Shown here in pieces: positions 60,558 to 64,000 of a stretch of 64,000 nucleotides of DNA. The notes beneath the pieces were generated by a model that saw only the letters and a program-made list of their open reading frames with translations, did not search any database and had not been told where the DNA came from. The DNA comes from Pelagibacterales bacterium SAG-MED37 (GTDB lineage Bacteria > Pseudomonadota > Alphaproteobacteria > Pelagibacterales > Pelagibacteraceae), in contig JACWEG010000004.1 of assembly GCA_014653605.1 (NCBI GenBank), positions 1 through 64,000 of the forward strand, written 5' to 3'. Made by a program: the position numbers and the translations under genes. Each line of letters opens with the position of its first letter. Position 1 is the stretch's first letter.

Positions 60558-61286
60558 ATGACTTATTGTGTTGGCATTAAAGCTCAAGATGGAATTGTAT
60601 TTGCCTCAGACTCTAGAACAAATGCTGGATTAGATAATGTCAATATATATTCAAAAATGTTTGTTCATGATGTTGGTGATAGAAGTGTCATTATAGTTAC
60701 TTCTGGAAACTTAGGTACATCTCAAGCAGTATATAAATCTATTGAAAATGATCTTAAAGGTGACAATGGTATAAATTTAAACACATGCAAAGATTTCGAC
60801 CAAATTGCATCTTACATTGGTTCACTAAATATTAAACATTCAGCGCCAAAAGGAATAAACACAGATACAGTTTTATTAGGTTCGTCATTTTTAGTTGGTG
60901 GTCAGATTAAAGGTCAACCATTAGAATTGTACTTAGTATACTCTCAAGGAAATTATATTAAACCAGCTGATAGCAAACCTTATCTAGTTATTGGTGAAGT
61001 AAAATACGGCAAACCCATTTTAGATAGAGTTATAAAACCAAGCGTATCTATTGGTGATGCATCACGTTGTGCTTTGATTTCAATGGACTCAACTTTAAAA
61101 AGTGATTTAACAGTTGGCCCTCCTATTGATTTTGCTGTCTATAAAAAAGATGAATATAAAATTGCCTCACAAAAATGCTTAAATATAACTGATACTGAAT
61201 ATTCTAAGGTCTGTGATCAATGGTCGGATGGCATATTTAAAATTTTTGATTCTTTTCCAAGATTTGATTGGGAAAACAACAAATAA
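60558..61286 (+). CDS. Proteasome-type protease (Anbu-like Ntn hydrolase)
   Basis: MTYCVGIKAQDGIVFASDSRTNAGLDNVNIYSKMFVHD; Thr at position 2; DTVLLGSSFLVGGQIKGQP. Confidence 0.9.
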   Translation: MTYCVGIKAQDGIVFASDSRTNAGLDNVNIYSKMFVHDVGDRSVIIVTSGNLGTSQAVYKSIENDLKGDNGINLNTCKDFDQIASYIGSLNIKHSAPKGINTDTVLLGSSFLVGGQIKGQPLELYLVYSQGNYIKPADSKPYLVIGEVKYGKPILDRVIKPSVSIGDASRCALISMDSTLKSDLTVGPPIDFAVYKKDEYKIASQKCLNITDTEYSKVCDQWSDGIFKIFDSFPRFDWENNK

Positions 61287-61355
61287 GATTATTTTTCCTA
61301 TAAACTGTAATAAATTCTTAACATAACTGAAATAATAACAACGAAAGGGGATTTT

Positions 61356-61577
61356 ATGTTTTTAAAAAAATATCTAAAGTGGATCAGTACGTTTCTAGTT
61401 CTAGTAGGAATACTTCTTACAAATTTAAATATATATCCATTAAATATATATTTTCATGGATTGGGAGTTGTTGGATGGACTATAGCAGGATTTATGAGCA
61501 AAGATAAAGCGATACTAACAAACTTTGGATTACAAATTCCATTGTTTGTAATTGGTATTTATAAAGTTATTTTTTAA
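61356..61577 (+). CDS. Small membrane protein, unknown function
   Basis: 73 aa; strong SD AAAGGGGA; abuts arsC. Confidence 0.65.
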   Translation: MFLKKYLKWISTFLVLVGILLTNLNIYPLNIYFHGLGVVGWTIAGFMSKDKAILTNFGLQIPLFVIGIYKVIF

Positions 61578-62009
61578 ATGAAGAATATATTGTTCGTATG
61601 CACAGGTAATTCAGCAAGAAGTATTATTGCTGAAAGTATAATAAATAATGAGTATGACGATATGTATAAAGGTTTTAGTGCTGGGAGTAATCCAGCAGGA
61701 AAAGTAAATGAAGATGTGAAGAATTATTTATTATCAAAACATTATGATCTTTCAAATTATAGATCTAAAAATTTTAATCAGTTCGTTAATAGTCAAATTA
61801 AAATGGATTATGTGATTACAGTTTGTAATAATGCCAATAACGAAGTCTGTCCTATTTGGCCAAATAAAGATCAGATAATTCATTGGGATATAGAAGATCC
61901 TGTTAAATTACTTAGTGAAACAAATGACTTAAATAGAAAAGATGAAATAATTGAAAAAGTTTACAATAATATTCATAATAAAATAAAGGAACTAATAAAT
62001 GAAAAATAA
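61578..62009 (+). CDS. arsC: Thioredoxin-type arsenate reductase / LMW phosphatase fold
   Basis: ILFVCTGNSARSIIAE (CX5R loop) plus TVCNNANNEVCPIWP redox Cys pair. Confidence 0.92.
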   Translation: MKNILFVCTGNSARSIIAESIINNEYDDMYKGFSAGSNPAGKVNEDVKNYLLSKHYDLSNYRSKNFNQFVNSQIKMDYVITVCNNANNEVCPIWPNKDQIIHWDIEDPVKLLSETNDLNRKDEIIEKVYNNIHNKIKELINEK

Positions 62010-62658
62010 AAGTCGATATTTTCTTGCTGAACTAATAGGCAGTTGTTTTTTAGTAATGATTATTGTTGGCTCAGGTTTAATGGCTGAAAACCTAACCAAT
62101 GACGTTGCGGTGATGTTAATTGCAAACACAATAGCAACAGGAGCAGGTTTATTTGTCCTTATCACAGTATTTGCTGATGTATCAGGAGCTCACTTTAATC
62201 CATTTGTAAGTATTGCAATGACAATAACAGGTAAATTAAAAAAGAAACTATTGCCCTACTATATCATTGCTCAATTGGTTGGTTGCTTGATTGGTGTTGG
62301 TTTAGCCAATTTCTTTTTTGAACATGAAATTTATGAATTATCTACTAAGTCAAGAGATGGAATTTACATATTCACATCTGAGGTAATAGCAACATTGGGG
62401 CTTATAATAATAATTTTTGGCTCTATGAAGTCAGGAAAAATTGCTGTTGCTGCTAGTGTTGGTCTTTATATTACTGCTGGTTATTGGTTTACTTCATCAA
62501 CATCTTTTGCAAATCCAGCTGTTGCAATTGCTAGAACTTTTACAGATTCGTTTACTGGTATAAATTATTTAAACACTCCTTATTATATTTTAGCTGAGCT
62601 TATCGGAATGTTAATTGCTGTATTTATTGTTAAAAAGTTATTTTTAGAGAAAAATTGA
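61999..62658 (+). CDS. MIP/aquaporin family channel
   Basis: Half-helix motifs HFNPFVS and FANPAVA; six TM; overlaps arsC. Confidence 0.92.
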   Translation: MKNKSRYFLAELIGSCFLVMIIVGSGLMAENLTNDVAVMLIANTIATGAGLFVLITVFADVSGAHFNPFVSIAMTITGKLKKKLLPYYIIAQLVGCLIGVGLANFFFEHEIYELSTKSRDGIYIFTSEVIATLGLIIIIFGSMKSGKIAVAASVGLYITAGYWFTSSTSFANPAVAIARTFTDSFTGINYLNTPYYILAELIGMLIAVFIVKKLFLEKN

Positions 62659-63146
62659 AAAATATAAAACTTACCAATCAAATAAGTTTAATTAACAAAA
62701 AATTTAAGAAAAAAGAGTTTTATCATTATCTTGAAACTTCTAATCTTTCATTAGTAATACCTAAGATTAAAGACAAATATATAGTAGTTTCTCAAAAAAG
62801 AGTTCCGATTAACAAAATTAATTATGAGTTTCCTTCTGGGATAGTAGAAAAAAAAGAAACAACTCTGCAATCAGCTCATAAAGAATTAAAAGAAGAAACA
62901 GGATATAAATCAAGATCAAAATTAAGTAAAATTATAACTTTTTATACTGAGCCTGGGCGATTAACTACTAAAATTACTGGTTATTTTACGAAAGACTTAA
63001 CAAAAATTTCAAAGCCAGAAAAAGGTATAAAAATTCATCTGTTTAATCAAAGCGATATATTTAAATTAATATTAAATCAAAAATTCAATAATAGTTCTCA
63101 TATAGCAATGTTTTTGTATCTAATAACAAATCTTAAAAATCAATAA
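62655..63146 (+). CDS. NUDIX hydrolase (TTG start overlapping the upstream stop)
   Basis: Nudix box GIVEKKETTLQSAHKELKEETGY. Confidence 0.88.
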   Translation: MKNIKLTNQISLINKKFKKKEFYHYLETSNLSLVIPKIKDKYIVVSQKRVPINKINYEFPSGIVEKKETTLQSAHKELKEETGYKSRSKLSKIITFYTEPGRLTTKITGYFTKDLTKISKPEKGIKIHLFNQSDIFKLILNQKFNNSSHIAMFLYLITNLKNQ

Positions 63147-63225
63147 ACTACAGGTTGTATCAAATTAGCTTTCAGATTTATGAATTATGTGATTAAATTA
63201 ATTATCTAAAAGTTTGGAGGTAGAA

Positions 63226-63432
63226 ATGGGAAAAAAATTAAAAAAAAATGAGAAGAAAAAAACAAAAATCGTAAAAACAATTGATAGATTGAAAAATAAA
63301 ATTACGGCTAAAGAAAAAAAATTGTCAAAAGTTAATATTAAAATTGCTGCTCTAGAAAAGAAAGTTGCAGAAAAAAAAGCAAAAAAACTTGCTAAAAAAG
63401 CAGAGCAGTCTCCTGCATCTATAAATAATTAA
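63226..63432 (+). CDS. Lys-rich small protein, predicted coiled coil
   Basis: MGKKLKKNEKKKTKIVKTIDRLKNKITAKEKKLSKVNIKIAALEKKVAEKKAKKLAKKAEQ; GGAGG SD upstream. Confidence 0.7.
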   Translation: MGKKLKKNEKKKTKIVKTIDRLKNKITAKEKKLSKVNIKIAALEKKVAEKKAKKLAKKAEQSPASINN

Positions 63433-63450
63433 TATAAAATAAAACGTCTT

Positions 63451-63484
63451 ATTACTTCCCTCTCAATAAGGAGAAGGAAGTAAT
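63451..63484 (+). terminator. Hairpin after the Lys-rich gene
   Basis: ATTACTTCC...GGAAGTAAT, perfect 9-bp arms with further partial CTCTC/GGAGA pairing inside; no clear U-tract. Confidence 0.5.
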
Positions 63485-63616
63485 TAGTTAATTAACAAAA
63501 TTCAATTACTAGGAAGAAAATAATGAGACTTAGTATTTTAAATCTTGTTAAGACTCTTATAGATAAACTAAGTTACAAAATTATTTACTTATTGTTAAAG
63601 TTTAATTAACTTAAGT

Positions 63617-63997
63617 TTATTTTGAATTATTAGAATAAATTACTCTTGGTTCTAAAAATAATTCTCTAGCAAGAGCTTTAAATCTTTTAGTTACCTGTTT
63701 TGAAATTATTTCTTGATGTTGTGATGGAATTTTTAAAAATACAGCATTACCTCTTTTATATAATTTAAACTCCTCCAAGAATATCGTAGATATCGAGGTC
63801 AATGATTGTGAAAATCTCAATGCTGCTCCCACTTGTTTGCTTGAAAAAATTTCATTATTATTTAAAAAAGTTAGATAATCCATCTTTGGATTATACTTGA
63901 TACTACAGTACCGCCAATAGCATGACAAAGCTAATTGTATTCTTTCTTTATGAGTCAGTCTAAGTAATGGAGTATTTATCGTTTCTTGAAATACCAA
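63617..63997 (-). CDS. C-terminal part of Ppx/GppA-type exopolyphosphatase (continues past window end)
   Basis: LLRLTHKERIQLALSCYWRYC...GAALRFSQSLT resembles the Ppx C-terminal HD-like domain; runs to the window edge. Confidence 0.6.
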   Translation of the reverse strand: MVFQETINTPLLRLTHKERIQLALSCYWRYCSIKYNPKMDYLTFLNNNEIFSSKQVGAALRFSQSLTSISTIFLEEFKLYKRGNAVFLKIPSQHQEIISKQVTKRFKALARELFLEPRVIYSNNSK

Positions 63998-64000
63998 TTC

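Overview
AT-rich, gene-dense alphaproteobacterial chromosome segment. Gene content, streamlining and a tandem SAM riboswitch upstream of metY suggest the SAR11/Pelagibacterales clade (inference; no search was run). Most of the window is core: hppA, plsX-ihfA, rplM-rpsI, argC-hom, nhaA, a metG/holB/tmk/dacA/rlpA/mltB operon, recG, tgt-ppi-coaD-gyrA, ssb/uvrA, secDF-yajC, serS-tatCBA-scpBA-nagZ-argS-dgt. There are four tRNAs (Glu-UUC, Pro-UGG, Ser-UGA, Lys-UUU). Accessory regions: (i) ~12.8-21.1 kb, with a structured non-coding gap, a solitary tyrosine integrase with a palindrome over its promoter, a two-domain glycosyltransferase fusion, and a methyltransferase/glycosyltransferase pair beside tRNA-Pro; (ii) ~57.7-63.5 kb, with a Zur-like regulator, a near-perfect palindromic operator and a His-containing membrane protein, a split Anbu proteasome-like/ATP-grasp locus, and an ArsC-aquaporin pair. 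The main oddities are two apparent frameshifts within ~1 kb: hppA at an A8 run, and the ubiquinol-cytochrome c chaperone at an in-frame A_AAA_AAC heptamer. I found no CRISPR array, IS element or rRNA. The best candidates for something under-described are the Zur-box/His-rich membrane protein unit, the integrase promoter palindrome, the divergent Anbu/ATP-grasp pair with its palindromic intergenic region, and the chaperone frameshift site.
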